Of a stretch of DNA of 64,000 nucleotides, positions 18,385-29,824 are shown piece after piece. Within the stretch, counting starts at the first letter, position 1. Each line of letters starts with the position of its first letter. A model generated the notes under the pieces. The model saw only the letters and a program-made list of their open reading frames with translations, made no database searches and was not told the DNA's origin. Made by a program: the position numbers and the translations under genes. The stretch is from Aureococcus anophagefferens. Taxonomy: Eukaryota > Sar > Pelagophyceae > Pelagomonadales > Pelagomonadaceae. Location: the NCBI RefSeq assembly GCF_000186865.1, contig NW_008705573.1, forward strand, positions 672,983-736,982. The letters are read 5' to 3'.

Positions 18385-19870
18385 TCACGCGGACTTGAAG
18401 GTGGAGCCGAGCGCGGCGCGGATGTAGGCGACCTTCACCGTGAAGAAGGAGTAGAACGCGTCGGCCTTGGCGCCGACGAAGGCCCAGACCGCGGCCCAGA
18501 CGGGCGCCGCGGGCGCCGCGACGACGCCGGGCGCCTTGGGCTTGATCGCGCTCTTGGCGACCTCGGCGCGCGCCTTCGCGACCTTGGCGTCCTCGGCGGC
18601 CCGGGCGCGGCCCGCGGCGCCGGCGAGCTTCGCCTCGAGGGCGTCGCGCTTCGCGGCCGCGACGGCGTCGCGCTTCGCCGCGGCCTTGACCGCGGCCGCG
18701 CGGTCCTTGGCCGCGTTCGCGACCTTGTCCTGCGTCGCCGCCTCCGCGCGCGCGAGCGCCGCGCGGTACTTGGCCTCGGACTCGGCGGCGCGCGCCGCGA
18801 AGGCCGCGGCCGCGCGCGCCTTGACGTCCGGGCTCGCGAAGCCCTTGGCCTTCTCGACCTTGAGCGCGACGGCCTCGGCGCGCCGCGCCTCGGCCTTCTC
18901 CATCTTCCGCGCGCGCGCGCCCTCGGCCTTCTCCTTGAGCGCCGCCTTGGACGCCTTGGCCGCCGCGCCCCGCTCCACGGCCTTGGCCGCCATGGACCCG
19001 GCCTTCTGCTTCTTGAGAAAGGTCGCGAGGTTCGCCGACTGCTCGCCCTGGTCGAGCCGCGCCTCCATTTTGGCCTCCTTGCGCGCGCTCCCGTCGTCGA
19101 CGGGCTTCCAGGGCGACTTCTTCGGCGTCTTCCGCGCGGACAGCGCCTCCTCGCGGCGCGCCGCCGCGGCCTTGAGCTTCGCGACGAGCGCCGCGGCGCT
19201 GTCGGGCGCCTCGACGTCGCCGCGCGGCTTCGCCGGCGTCTTCCGCGGCGTCGCGCGGGCGTTGAGCGCCTCCTCGCGGCGCGCGCTCGCCGCCTCGAGC
19301 TTCGCGCTCAGCGCCGCGGCCTTGTCCGCGGGCGTCGGCGCGTCCGGCTTCGCCGGCGTCTTCCGCGGCGTCTTCCGCGCGGACAGCGCCTCCTCGCGCC
19401 GCGCGCCCGCGGCCTCGAGCTTCGCGGCCAGCGCCGCGGCCTTGTCCGCGGCGTCGTCCTTGGCGGGCGACGGCTTCTTCTGCGGCGTCTTCCGCGCCTC
19501 GAGCATCTGCGACCGCCGCGCTTCCGCCGCGAGGAGCTTCATCGTCAGCTCGTCCGCCGAGTAGAGCTTCGGCGCGTTCTCCTTCGACGCCTCGAGGCGC
19601 TCCTTGACGGGGACCTGTGTTTGCGGGGTCGGGGAGCGGGGGGGCGGAAGCGACCGAGCGGTGCGCGTGTGGGAACGGACGCCGCGGGGGAACCGAGCTC
19701 TTCTTCTTCAGGCGGCGCTTGAGCTTCCCGAGGAAGCCCTTCTGCGGTTCCGGCGACATGAAGAGCGCGCGCGACGAGTTGTTCGACGACGCCAGGGGCG
19801 CCGTCGACGGGGAGGGCGCCACGGCGGGCGCCGGCGGCGCCGTGGGGGACGGGCTCATGACCTCGGCCAT
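18385..19870 (-). CDS. Ala/Lys-rich stathmin-like helical protein with four R-K-T-P modules
   Basis: Exons are 19870-19694 and 19614-18385 (468 aa), with a 79-bp GT-AG intron (19693-19615) ending C-A-C-A-G after a C-rich tract. Exon 1 is Ser/Pro-rich and ends in a basic K-R-R-L-K-K-K-S-S. Exon 2 carries four copies of a module of about 40 residues: A-A-R-R-E-E-A-L-S-A-R-K-T-P-R-K-T-P. Long Ala/Glu/Lys helices follow, then a hydrophobic/aromatic end (V-W-A-A-V-W-A-F-V). The modules could be Ser/Thr-Pro kinase sites on a cytoskeletal protein. This is inference; no family is assigned with confidence. Confidence 0.6.
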
Positions 19871-20204
19871 CGTGCCTACGGCGAATCTGAGCTCGTGCGT
19901 CGTCGCGCGCGAAGGTTCTGAGTTCGTCGCGCGTTCGTCGTCTGTTGCGTCGATTTGCGCGCGGTTTTGATGTCGGGACGGTATGATGATCTCTTCGCGT
20001 CGACTAGGGGAAGAGCTAGGAGTTCAAAGCGCTCGATTAGGTCGCCCAGGTCGTATCAAAGGACACCGCACCATCGCGTCGATTTCCAACGAGCTCTAGG
20101 TTTACTAGGATAAGTTCAAGGTACGCGTTTATTGGAACATCTCGAGCTGCCAAAGCTGCCCCACACCGAGCCACAGCCAGCTCTGTTGCGTCGCGCCGCA
20201 GTCG
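19871..20204. other. Divergent intergenic region, no gene seen
   Basis: These 334 bp separate two divergent start codons. The composition is less GC-rich than the flanks. No RNA gene, repeat or convincing core promoter motif was recognised. It presumably holds both promoters. Confidence 0.5.
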
Positions 20205-20669
20205 ATGGAGTCCAAGTCCGAGGGCAAGTACGACAGCGACGACGACGCCAAGGGCTCCGGCGGCGCCAAGGACGGCGGCGACGCCAAGGGCTCGTCGAGC
20301 GGCGGCGGCGCGCTCATCCGGCAGGTCTTCGACTACTACACGGACTCGAAGGACCTCGAGGACGAGGTGCGGCGCTTCGTCTTCGCGAACTGCAAGACGT
20401 TCGGCGCCGCGAACGGCGAGTACGAGCTGGAGCACACGGAGATCTACAACGATTTCAAGACCCTGCTGGAGAGAAAGCTCGAGGGCTTCATCGAGAGATG
20501 CGGCGCGTCCGTCGGCGACTTCTACGAGGCCGTCGCGGCCAACGAGGGCCGGGGCATGTACAGCGGGTCGAGCTTCGTCGCCGTGCTGACCGGCGCGACG
20601 AGCTTCGAGGTCTTCGCGGATCTGATGGTCGACGCGAAGAACGGCGAGTTCACCTGGGTCATGGAGTAG
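20205..20669 (+). CDS. BART-domain protein (ARL2BP/CFAP36-like)
   Basis: 154 aa. After a Ser/Gly/Asp-rich start, residues 35-150 match a BART fold: V-F-D-Y-Y-T-D-S near the start, F-V-F-A-N-C-K-T-F, then E-L-E-H-T-E-I-Y-N-D-F-K-T-L-L-E and a final helix F-E-V-F-A-D-L-M-V-D. These domains bind Arl2/Arl3-type GTPases or sit in cilia. Partner and location are inferred from the family. Confidence 0.75.
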   Translation: MESKSEGKYDSDDDAKGSGGAKDGGDAKGSSSGGGALIRQVFDYYTDSKDLEDEVRRFVFANCKTFGAANGEYELEHTEIYNDFKTLLERKLEGFIERCGASVGDFYEAVAANEGRGMYSGSSFVAVLTGATSFEVFADLMVDAKNGEFTWVME

Positions 20670-20717
20670 GGGGGTCGGTAAAAAAAGGACCGCGTCGGTC
20701 GGCGCTTTACGCACCCG

Positions 20718-21818
20718 TTACGGCGGCAGCGGCCCGAAGCGGCGGCGGTAGCGCTCGACCTCCGCGAGCGCGGCCTTGAGGTCGCCGTCGAGGCGCTCGT
20801 TCTCGCGGAGCGCCGCGGCGAGCGCGTCCTGGAGGTGGCGCGCGATGGAGTCGTTCTTCGCGCGCGGCGGGTCGTAGGCCGACGGCGACGGCTCCGCGTA
20901 GGCCGGCTCGTCGCCGCGCGGCGGCGTCGCCGCGGCGCGCGGCGACGGCGCGGCGCGCGGCCGGTGGGCCGGCTCGTCGCCCCGCGGCGACGGCGCGGCC
21001 CGCGCGTCGCTCCGCGGCGCCGGCCGGGCCTGGAGCCCGACGAAGGGCGCGCCCGGCGCGCCGTAGACGTCGTCGCGGCGCCGGAGCTGGTCGCGCGTCA
21101 CGCCGTCGTCGCGGCGGAGGTTCGCGGGCGCGTCCTCGCGCGTGCTCCGGCCCGCGCGGCCGCCGTCGTAGCTGATGATGTCGCCGAGCTTGCTGCCGCG
21201 GCCGTTCGCCGACGGCCGGCGGCCGCGGCCCGTCGTCCGCGCGGGGCCGGCGCCGCCGTCGCGCGCGGACGGCAGGAAGCTCGACGCCTGGCGCAGGCGC
21301 TTCTCGTCCTCGCGCCGCTCGTCGTCGCGCTCCTTCTCGAGGCGCGCGGCCCGCGCCTCGCGGTCGCGGAGCACGAGCAGCTCGTGCTCGCGCCTCAGCG
21401 CGGCGCGCTGCTCCTCGGACCGGCCCTCGGGCCCGACGACCGAGACGCCCCCCGCGTGCGACCCCTGCGGCGTCGCGACGCGGACCTCGAAGGAGTCCTG
21501 CTTCTCGCGGCGGCCGCTCCGGGGCGCCGCGCGGTGCGGCGCCGCCGGCGCGGGGCCGTCGTCGCCGCCGAGGGGCAGCGCGGGCGGCCGCTGCGCCGCG
21601 GCGCGCTCCCACCACTCGAGCACCTCCTCCTCGCTCTCCGCGGTCGGACGCTCCCGGTCGCGGATGACCTGGGCGTTGTGCGACAGGACCTCCGTCTCCA
21701 ACTGGCGCGCGTCGAAGTACTCGGCGTCGACGGAGGACCCGTAGGCGCGGGGCTGCATGTCGCCGCCGTGCGGGCCCACGCGCAGCGGCGACCCCGTCAC
21801 CGGGTTGAGGTGCTCCAT
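20718..21818 (-). CDS. Disordered Arg/Pro-rich protein with short coiled coils, unknown
   Basis: 366 aa from the ATG at 21818. It is mostly low complexity, with a charged coiled coil in the middle (L-R-R-E-H-E-L-L-V-L-R-D-R-E) and another at the C-terminus (A-L-R-E-N-E-R-L-D). Repeated P-S-P-R-G-D-E-P motifs lie between them. No domain is recognised. It is divergent with the OGT-like gene, with start codons 131 bp apart. The open frame is long and codon use matches the neighbours. Confidence 0.5.
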   Translation of the reverse strand: MEHLNPVTGSPLRVGPHGGDMQPRAYGSSVDAEYFDARQLETEVLSHNAQVIRDRERPTAESEEEVLEWWERAAAQRPPALPLGGDDGPAPAAPHRAAPRSGRREKQDSFEVRVATPQGSHAGGVSVVGPEGRSEEQRAALRREHELLVLRDREARAARLEKERDDERREDEKRLRQASSFLPSARDGGAGPARTTGRGRRPSANGRGSKLGDIISYDGGRAGRSTREDAPANLRRDDGVTRDQLRRRDDVYGAPGAPFVGLQARPAPRSDARAAPSPRGDEPAHRPRAAPSPRAAATPPRGDEPAYAEPSPSAYDPPRAKNDSIARHLQDALAAALRENERLDGDLKAALAEVERYRRRFGPLPP

Positions 21819-21949
21819 GGGTGAGACGATTGTGCCGGCAGTGGTGTTCGGTGCGGCCCGCGGCACTTCTAAGCGCCCATAAGCTGCCCACTTTGAAATT
21901 CGGCCTTGCAGGCAAACTTCCGGTGCAACTCAGGGCTGCCTCGCCGCTG

Positions 21950-24900
21950 ATGGCGCGCCTCTGGCGCTGGCTCGCGGTCGTAGCGCTCGTGGGCGGGGCG
22001 GATCCCTACCTGCCCGACCTCGAGCGCGCGGCGGCGATGCAGAGCCAGGGCCGCATCGACGAGGCCGAAAAGGTCTACGCCGCCGTGCTCGAGCAGTCGC
22101 CGGACCACCCCGACGCGCTCCACCTGCTCGGGCTCGTCGTCTACGCGCGCCTCGACGCGGAGTGGTACGAGACGGGCGTCCGGCCCGACCCCGGCCACGT
22201 GGCACAGAGCGTCGCCCTCGTGCGGCGCGCCGTCGCTGGCAGGCCGAACGACTCGAACATCCTCACGAATTTCGGGGAGCTGCTGCGCTGGGCCGGCGAC
22301 CACGCGGGCGCGCTGGAGATGCTGGGCCGGGCGACGGCGCTCGCGCCGGACAGCGTGGGCGCCTGGCGCAACGTCGCCGCCGTCCACTTTGAAGCGGAGA
22401 ACTGGTGCGGCGTCGTCGACGCGAACGGGAGGGCGCTGCGAGCCATGGGCGTCGACCCCATGGGCGGCCGCGGCCCGCGCGCCGACGACGACGAGAATTT
22501 GGCGACGATGGAGAAGGTCGCGCGCATGGATTTAGGCGAGGCGCTGCGGCGGTGCCGGACGCTGGAGGAGGGCCTCGAGTTCTTCGAAGTATCGGTCGCC
22601 GCGTGGCCGGACGACCCGCGGCTGAACCTCGGCGCGGGCGTCAACGCGCAGCATCTCGGCTTGTTGGACGTCGCCGCGGGCTACTACGAGGTCGCGGCGC
22701 GCATCGCGGCGGACGGGCCCGTGAAGCGGCAGGCGCTCGTGAACCGCGCGGCGGTGGACCACGAGCGCGGCGCGATGGAACTGGCCATCGCGGGCTACCG
22801 GCGCGTGCTCGACGACTTCCCCGAGGACACGCAGGCCCTCAACAACCTCGGCGCGGCGCTCGTCACCATCGGCGAGCACGAGCAGGCCATGGCCGTGCTG
22901 GACAAGTGCCTCAAGATCGACGGCGACCAGCCCCAAGCCTTGACGAATCTCGCCATGCACCACGCCAACGAGGGCGCCGTCGACGAGGCGCGGGACTTGT
23001 TGCACCGGGCGCGGCGCCTGCTCCGCGCGCGCGCCGGCGGCAACGACAACCGGGGCACGAGCGACGGCGCGGGGCTTCTGGCGCGCGAGGTGACGATGAT
23101 GCGCCCCATGGTCGAGGACGCGGGCCAGATGTACGCGGAGCGGCTGGCGTTCGCGGGCCGCGTGCTCGCGCTCCAGCACGCCTTGAAGGATCCCGTCGTG
23201 CGGCGGCGGTTGCGCATCGAGGATCCCGTGACGGAGGTCGAGCACGTGCATTTCTACGTGCCGTACTCGGGCCTCAACGACCGCCGCCTCCAGGAGGCCG
23301 TCTCCGACTGCTACCGCGCCATGATGAACCCGCAGCTCGACGGGCCCGCGGGGCCGTCCGTGTCGCCCCGGTTCTCCGGGTTCGCCGATCGCAAGGCGCG
23401 CGTCGGCTTCGTCTCGAAGTTCTTCGGCGAGCACGAGCCCCACGGCCTGCTCCTCGAGGGTTTGGTGACGCACCTGCCCCGGGACCTCTTCACGGTCGTC
23501 GTCTGCCCCGTGGCGTCGCCGGGCCGCAACGCGGCGAGCGAGCTGCTCGTGGCCGACGCGGACGAGCTCATCCCTTTGGGTTTCAATTACGCGCAGACGC
23601 GCCTGCTGCTGCTCGCCGCGAATCTGGACGTGCTCGTCTTCGCGGACATGCTCAGCGAGCCCATGACCTACTTCCTGGGTTTTAGTCGGTTCGCGCCCGT
23701 GCAGATCGCCTTCTGGGGCAACCCCATCACGACGGGCCGGCCGTCGGTGGATTTCTTCGTCTCCGCGGATCGCATGGAGCACCCGGAGCGGACGCGGCTC
23801 GCCGGCGACGCGGAGCCCTACACGGAGCAGGTCGTGCTGCTCGACGGCCAGGGCATCTGGTACCGGCGGCCGACGCTGCCCGCGGGCCTGCCGCTGCCGG
23901 GGCCCGGCGACCCCGCGCGCGCCGCGGCGTTGAGGGACGCGCGGGCCGCGCTCGGCATCGACGGCGCCGGCGTCCTGCTCCTCTGCCCCCAGTCCGTCTT
24001 CAAGCTCCACCCCTTTTTTGATGATGTTGTGCGGCGCATCCTCATCGAGGCGCCGGCGGCGACCGTGCTGTTCACGGAAGGCCGGCGGCCGCGGTGGACG
24101 GAGATGTTGAAAACGCGGCTCCAGAGGACGATGGGACCCCTGAGCGACCGCGTCGTCTTCCTGCCGCGCCAGAAGCCCGGCGACGACTACCTGCGCCTCC
24201 TGGGCCTCGCGGACGTCCTGCTCCACCCCTTCCCCTTCGGCGGGTCGCGGACGTCCGCGGACGGCCTCGCTTTGGGGGTTCCCGTGGTCACGAAGCCCAC
24301 CGAGTACCTCCGCTGCCGCATGGCCGCGTCCTTCTACGCGTCCATGGGCCTGACGGGCGCCAACTGGACCCTCGTCGCCCACTCGACGGACGCCTACGTC
24401 GACTTTGTGGCGAAGCTCGCGAACGACGACGACCATCGCGCGGCGGTCGCCCACGCGGTGCGGAGCCGCCAGGACGTCATCTGGGAGGACGCGTCCGTCG
24501 TCGACGAGTGGGCCCAGCTCTTGGCGCGCGTCACGGGGCGCCGGCTGATCAAGGACCAGCGCCTCCACGAACGGCCGCCGTCGGCGACGGCCGTCGACGC
24601 GCACGACCTCGCCGTTGACGCGCGGCGCCTCTACGACGCGGGCCGCCTCGCCGAGTCCGCGGGGCTGTTGGAGACGCTCGTCCGCGCCTGCTACGAGGCC
24701 AAGGACGCCGTCCGCTGCCCCGACGAGGCCAAGGCGAAGAGCGATCTGGGGGCCGTCTACCAGCAGGCGGGCCGCTTCGCCGCCGCGGAGGCGGCGCTCC
24801 GCGCGTCCGTCGCCCTGAACCCGAACAACTCCATCGCCCTCAACAACCTCGCCGTCACCTACGTGTCCCTCGGGCGGCCCGAGGACGCCGAGCCCTACTA

Positions 24901-26150
24901 CGCGGCCGCGCTCGAGACCGCGCGAAACGACGCGAGCCCGTACACCTACCCCTCGATGGGTGCACGCCGCGTCCGTTTTTTTTCCCGTTTTTTTCGCGAC
25001 GCGAGAAGACTATTTCCCACACAGGTCGTTCCTAGCGACGGCGCTCTTCAACGCGGCGAACACCTTCCGCGACGCGGGCGACGCGCGCGGCGCCGCGAAG
25101 GTGCTCCGCGAGGGTTTGGGCGGCGCGTCGCCCGAGGCCGCGGCGCTCGGCCTCTTGGAACCGGCGAACCACCACCCAATAGACGGGGACCACGCCGTCG
25201 CGGCGACGCTCCGGGGCGACATGGTCGTGGCCGTGAACTCGCTGGTCGTGCTGGACACGCACCTGCTGGAGGGCGCGCGGCCGGGCACGTACGAGGCGAC
25301 GCGCGGGCCGCCCTGGGGGCCGGGCGTCGAGGCGCCGCCGACGCTCGACGAGGTCTTCCCCCTGGGCGGCGACCGGCCGGGCTTCCATCTGGTCGTGCAG
25401 GTCTACGAGCCGTCGGACTATTTGCGGCGGCTCGACGTCGCGGTGGCGCTCGGCCGGAATCTGTGCGCGGCGCGCTTCGAGCGCGTCCACGCGCTCGTCG
25501 AGACGGACGCCGACGGCGCCTTCGCGCGGGCCGTGGCGCGGGCGAGCCCGTGTGCGGGGACGCTCGTCGTCGCGCCCCTGCGGCGGCGGCTGCGATTCTC
25601 GGACGCGTTCGACTACGCGGACGAGTTTTTAAAGGGCGAAGTGGTGGTCCTGGCGAACGCGGACATCTTCTTCGACGACGACTCGCTGCTGCGGCTCGGG
25701 GACCCGCGGACGCTGGACCTGGACCGGCGGGTGCTGGCGCTGCTGCGCTGGGAGTGGACCTGCGCCTTCGACGGCGACGCGGTCGAAACGCTCGAGGACC
25801 TGAACGGCCTCTTCTTCGCGGACGGGCGGCCCGGGGCCGACGACTGCGGCCTGCTGCGGCCCCGGGCCGACTCGCAGGACGCCTGGGTCTTCCGCGCGCC
25901 GCTCGACGGCGTCGATCTGCCCGTGGAGCTCGGGCGGGGCAAGTGCGACAACCACGCGGCCGCGACGTTCGCGGACGCGGGCTACGCCGTCGCGAACCCG
26001 AGCCTCGCCATCCGGCCCTACCACGTCCAGAACTGCGCGAAGCGTGCGAACGCGACGGCGGCGCCGCCGAAGCTCCGGTCCTACACGTCGACGACGGAGG
26101 TCAAGGGGCGCGTGGCCTACGTGCCCCTGTCGGACGCGTGGCTGTTTTAA
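21950..26150 (+). CDS. OGT/SPINDLY-like GT41 glycosyltransferase with extra C-terminal domain
   Basis: Exons are 21950-24939 and 25025-26150 (1371 aa). The 85-bp intron 24940-25024 has donor GTACAC and acceptor CACACAG, in phase 2. A signal peptide (W-L-A-V-V-A-L-V-G-G-A) is followed by TPRs to about 400. A GT41 catalytic region follows: G-F-V-S-K-F-F-G-E-H near 482, Q-I-A-F-W-G-N-P near 585, H-P-F-P-F-G-G-S-R-T-S near 757. A second TPR block (about 885-1050) crosses the intron. A C-terminal domain has V-V-L-A-N-A-D-I-F-F-D-D-D near 1205, like a GT-A metal-binding motif. It probably glycosylates proteins within the secretory pathway (inferred). Bifunctionality is possible but unproven. Confidence 0.8.
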
Positions 26151-26193
26151 GCTTGTGTGGAGTGTAAGCTTATGGGGTGTTGGAAGGAGAGGC

Positions 26194-27183
26194 CTAGCCG
26201 AAGACCTGGACCGTCGCCGTGATCTCCGCGCGGCAGATCGGGCAGCGCGAGCCGGAGGCGGAGAGGTGCGTGGAGGCGCACGACGCGCAGACGCACTTGT
26301 GGCCGCACGGGAAGCAGAGGTGCGTCCGCGACGCGTCGGCGAAGCAGATGGCGCACTCGTCTTCCTCTTTCGGCTCCTGGGGCGGCTCGGGCTGCTTCGC
26401 GCGCGCGCGCTTCTTGGGCGGCGGGGCGGCCGGGCGCTTCTGCTTGGGCGGCGCCGCTGCCGCGCGTTTCTTCTTGGGCTGCGCGGCGGCCGCGCGTTTC
26501 TGCGAGGGCTTCGCGGCGATCTCGGGCTTCTTGGCGCGCGCCGCGACGAGCGCTTTGACGTCTGAGGCGGAGTATGTCTTGACGTTGCAGGTGTGGTGAT
26601 TGCCACTCGTCGGCTTCCGGGCGAGCTCGAAGGGGAGGTCGTCGAAAGAATGGATGTTCAGCTGCGGATACCGCGCCATCGCCGTCGTCGCCGTGTAGCG
26701 CGCGCCACTCTCAACCTCGCGCCAGCGCGGGTCGACGGGTACCGGCTCGGCGAAGCGAGCGGCAAGCGCGTCGACGTCGGCCGCGGCAAAGGTCTTGACG
26801 TCGCGCGCGGCTTGACCGGCGCTCCCCGGCTTCCAGGCGATCTCGCTTGGCAGTCTCGCGAAGAACCTCGAATGATTGAGCTGTGGGTACCGCGCCATCG
26901 CCGTCATCGCCGTGTAGCGCGCGCCGCTCTCGACGTCGAGCCAGCGCGGGTCGGCGGGTTCCGGCGCGGCGAGGCGAGCAGCGGCAAGCGCGTCGACAGC
27001 GGCCGCGGCGTAGGTCTTGACGTCGCGCGCGGCTTGACCGGCGCTCCCCGGCTTCCTGGCGATCTGGAAGCGCAGGTCCTTGCATGAATCCTGCGTCAGC
27101 TGCGGGTACCGCACCACGGCCGTCGTCGCTGTGTAGCGCGCGCCGCTTTCGACCTCGCGCCAGCGCACCACCTTCGCCTCCAT
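26194..27183 (-). CDS. RING E3-like protein with three tandem ~70-aa repeats
   Basis: 329 aa from the ATG at 27183. Three consecutive repeats each start R-W-(R/L)-(E/D)-V-E-S-G-A-R-Y-T-A and continue with R-Y-P-Q-L and a D/N-V-K-T-(Y/F) block. A basic A/P/K linker follows (about 205-265). The C-terminus is a C3HC4 RING: C-A-I-C, C-G-H-K-C-V-C, C-A-S-C, C-P-I-C-R-A. The RING suggests ubiquitin ligase activity; the repeats may bind substrate. The repeat family is not recognised. It is divergent with the MIPS-kinase fusion. Confidence 0.78.
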   Translation of the reverse strand: MEAKVVRWREVESGARYTATTAVVRYPQLTQDSCKDLRFQIARKPGSAGQAARDVKTYAAAAVDALAAARLAAPEPADPRWLDVESGARYTAMTAMARYPQLNHSRFFARLPSEIAWKPGSAGQAARDVKTFAAADVDALAARFAEPVPVDPRWREVESGARYTATTAMARYPQLNIHSFDDLPFELARKPTSGNHHTCNVKTYSASDVKALVAARAKKPEIAAKPSQKRAAAAQPKKKRAAAAPPKQKRPAAPPPKKRARAKQPEPPQEPKEEDECAICFADASRTHLCFPCGHKCVCASCASTHLSASGSRCPICRAEITATVQVFG

Positions 27184-27295
27184 GCCGACGCGCGTCAAGG
27201 ATTCGGATCACACCATACTCGGCCGCGACTCGAGGGCTGCCAAGTTGACTAGATCTACAACGTCGGCTTCGTACCTCGAAGCTGAAGAGATCGCA

Positions 27296-29824
27296 ATGGT
27301 CGCCGTTCCGACTCTCGCGCGCCTCCTAGCGATCCTCGCATTTCACCACGCCACCGCACGCATCGGCAATCATGCGCGCCCGTTGCAACTCCGCGGCGGC
27401 GCCAAAAAACTCCGCGGCGGGAGCGAGGACGAGGCGCCGGCGCCGCGCAAGGTCGGGTGCCTCATCGTGGGCCTCGGCGGCAACAACGGCTGCACGGTCC
27501 TGGCGGGCCTCGTCGCGAACCGGCGGCGCCTCGCCTGGGAGGGCCAGAAGCGGCGCATCGACGCCGACTGGGGCGGCTGCCTCACGCAGCGGGGCGATCT
27601 GGCCGAAAAGATGGCGTCGTTCGAGCACGCGGCCGTCGGCGGCTGGGACGTGCGGCCGACGAAGCTCGGCGCGGCGCTCCTCGCGGCGCGCATCGTCGAC
27701 ACGGACCTCGCGCGTTTGGTCGAGGCGGAGCTCGACGCCGTGGAGGTCATGCCGGGCGTCTACGACGAGCGCTACGTCGGCGAGAGCCAACGGGCCACCG
27801 CGACGCACACGAAGCAGGGCCTCGCGACGGCCAAGGAGAAGGTCGACGCCCTGCGCGCCGACATCCGCCGCTTCAAGGAGGCCCACGGCGTCGACGGCCA
27901 CTGCACGGTCATCTGGTCCGCGTCCGTCGAACCGCCTTCCTTGCTACCCGAGGCCGCGGTCGCGACGGCCGACGCGCTGCTGGACATGCTCGCGGGCCCC
28001 CTCGAGTACGACGCGCCGCCGTCCCTGCTCTACGCCGTCGCCGCGGCCCTCGAGGGCTGCTCCTTCGTCAACGGCGGCAGCCAGGACACGGTGTGCGACG
28101 GTCTGGCGGAGCTCTGCGAACGAAAGGGCGCGTACGCGCTCGGCACGGACTTCAAGGCGGGCCAGACCAAGTTCAAGACCTGCGCCGTCGAATATCTCGA
28201 GAACAACGGCTTCACGGTGAAGGTCGTTGCGTCGTCGAACCACCTGGGCAACAACGACATGCGGAACCTCGCGCTCGGGACTCCCACGCAAGCGCGGACG
28301 AACGCCGCGAAGCTGCGGGTCAAGTCGTCGATCTTCAAGCCGGGCGTCGACCACCACGTGAGCGTCCAGTATGCGCCCTTCATCGGCGACGAGAAGCGCG
28401 ACTTCGTCGAGTACACGTCGGAGGCGTTCCTCGGGCAGCTGCACACGATGGCGACGTACACGCGCTGCTCCGACTCCGTGCTCTGCGCGCCGCTCCTCGT
28501 CGACGCGACGGTGCTCCTCGACTTCTTCGCGACGCACGCCGTGGCCCCGGCCGAGGTCGCGGAGGCGACGGCCTACCTGTTCAAGGTGCCCGAGGGCCGC
28601 GCGCGCGCCGACGCCCGAGGATTCCACGCGCAGCTCGACACGATGAAGCGCACCGTCGCCGCCGTCGAAGCAGCGGAGGAGGACGTCGAGGCCCTGGTCG
28701 AGGAAGTCGAGGCACTGGTCGTCGACACGGAAGAGAAGGTGGAAGACGAAGAGGCGCCGGCGGAAGAAGAAGCCGGGGAAACGCCGCCGCCGGAGCCCGA
28801 GGAAACGCCCCCTTCGAAGCCCGCCGTCGTCTGCTGCGGCCTCGCGTGCCTCGACCTGGAGCTCGGCGGCGCCAGCGACGGCGGCCGCGAGGCCATCAAC
28901 GGCTTCGAGGCCGCGACGTCGCGCGCGGGCGGCTCCGCGCCGCAAGCGGCGTCCGCGCTCGCGGACCACGGCGTCGCCGCCGTCGCCGTCGCGCCCATCG
29001 CCGGCGACGCCCAGGGCGACGAGCTCGCGCGGTTACTGCTGGACAGGGGCGTGCGCGTCGACGCGCCGCCGCGCTTCGACGCCGCGCGGACGGGCCTCGC
29101 GGTCGTGCCCGTCTTTTCGGACGGCGGCCGGGGCTGCTACTTCGGCGCGGGCGCGAACGCCGATTTCGGCGGCGAGGACGTCGTCGAGGGCGTGGCGCGC
29201 CAGGTCGCGCGCGGCGGCGTGTTGGCGGTGCACGTCGGCTACCCGCACCTCCTGCCGCGGCTCCGGGGCGTCGGGCTGCGGGCCGCGCTCGCGCGCGTCC
29301 GCGAGCTCGCGCCGAAAGCATTGATCTCGCTAGACGTCAACGGCGTCGGGCCCCGGGACCGCCTGGGCGACGGCATCATCGACGACTGTTTGGGGTTGGT
29401 GGACGTGCTGCACGCGAACGCGGACGAAGCGGCGACGCTCGCGGGCGCGCCCGCCGGGACGCCGCCCGCGCGCCTCGCCTTCGCGCTCGCGTCGGCGGGG
29501 CCCGCGGCGGTGCTCGTGTCCAGCGGCGCCAAGGGGGCGGACCTGGCGCTCTGCCCCGACGCGGCGCGCCTCGCGGCGTCGAATTTGCCGACGAGCTGGA
29601 GGCCCGCGGCGACGGCCGCGCCCGCGCTGCCCGGGCCCGGCGCGCCCAACGCCAACGGCGCCGGCGACGCGCTCTGCGCGGGCTTCATCGCCGCCCTGGT
29701 CGCCGGCGACGGCGCCGTGACCCTCGACGACGCGCTGCGCTGCGCGACGGTCGTGGCGCACGCGCGCGTCTTCGCGCTGCCGCGGCGGCCGATCCCCGAG
29801 ATCCTCGCGGCGCTAAGGGCTTAG
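27296..29824 (+). CDS. Fusion: inositol-3-phosphate synthase + PfkB-family kinase
   Basis: 842 aa in one exon. After a hydrophobic start and L-R-G-G repeats, residues about 50-450 are myo-inositol-3-phosphate synthase. This has G-L-G-G-N-N-G (NAD binding), [12 protein letters not shown] and [10 protein letters not shown], and converts glucose-6-phosphate to inositol-3-phosphate. An acidic linker (about 455-510) leads to a PfkB kinase. The kinase has G-G-S-A-P-Q-A-A near 546, and [13 protein letters not shown] near 786 with the anion-hole GAGD and catalytic Asp. Inositol as the kinase substrate is an inference from the fusion. An in-frame ATG at 27182 would extend the N-terminus. The stop overlaps the next gene's stop. 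Confidence 0.85.
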   Translation: MVAVPTLARLLAILAFHHATARIGNHARPLQLRGGAKKLRGGSEDEAPAPRKVGCLIVGLGGNNGCTVLAGLVANRRRLAWEGQKRRIDADWGGCLTQRGDLAEKMASFEHAAVGGWDVRPTKLGAALLAARIVDTDLARLVEAELDAVEVMPGVYDERYVGESQRATATHTKQGLATAKEKVDALRADIRRFKEAHGVDGHCTVIWSASVEPPSLLPEAAVATADALLDMLAGPLEYDAPPSLLYAVAAALEGCSFVNGGSQDTVCDGLAELCERKGAYALGTDFKAGQTKFKTCAVEYLENNGFTVKVVASSNHLGNNDMRNLALGTPTQARTNAAKLRVKSSIFKPGVDHHVSVQYAPFIGDEKRDFVEYTSEAFLGQLHTMATYTRCSDSVLCAPLLVDATVLLDFFATHAVAPAEVAEATAYLFKVPEGRARADARGFHAQLDTMKRTVAAVEAAEEDVEALVEEVEALVVDTEEKVEDEEAPAEEEAGETPPPEPEETPPSKPAVVCCGLACLDLELGGASDGGREAINGFEAATSRAGGSAPQAASALADHGVAAVAVAPIAGDAQGDELARLLLDRGVRVDAPPRFDAARTGLAVVPVFSDGGRGCYFGAGANADFGGEDVVEGVARQVARGGVLAVHVGYPHLLPRLRGVGLRAALARVRELAPKALISLDVNGVGPRDRLGDGIIDDCLGLVDVLHANADEAATLAGAPAGTPPARLAFALASAGPAAVLVSSGAKGADLALCPDAARLAASNLPTSWRPAATAAPALPGPGAPNANGAGDALCAGFIAALVAGDGAVTLDDALRCATVVAHARVFALPRRPIPEILAALRA

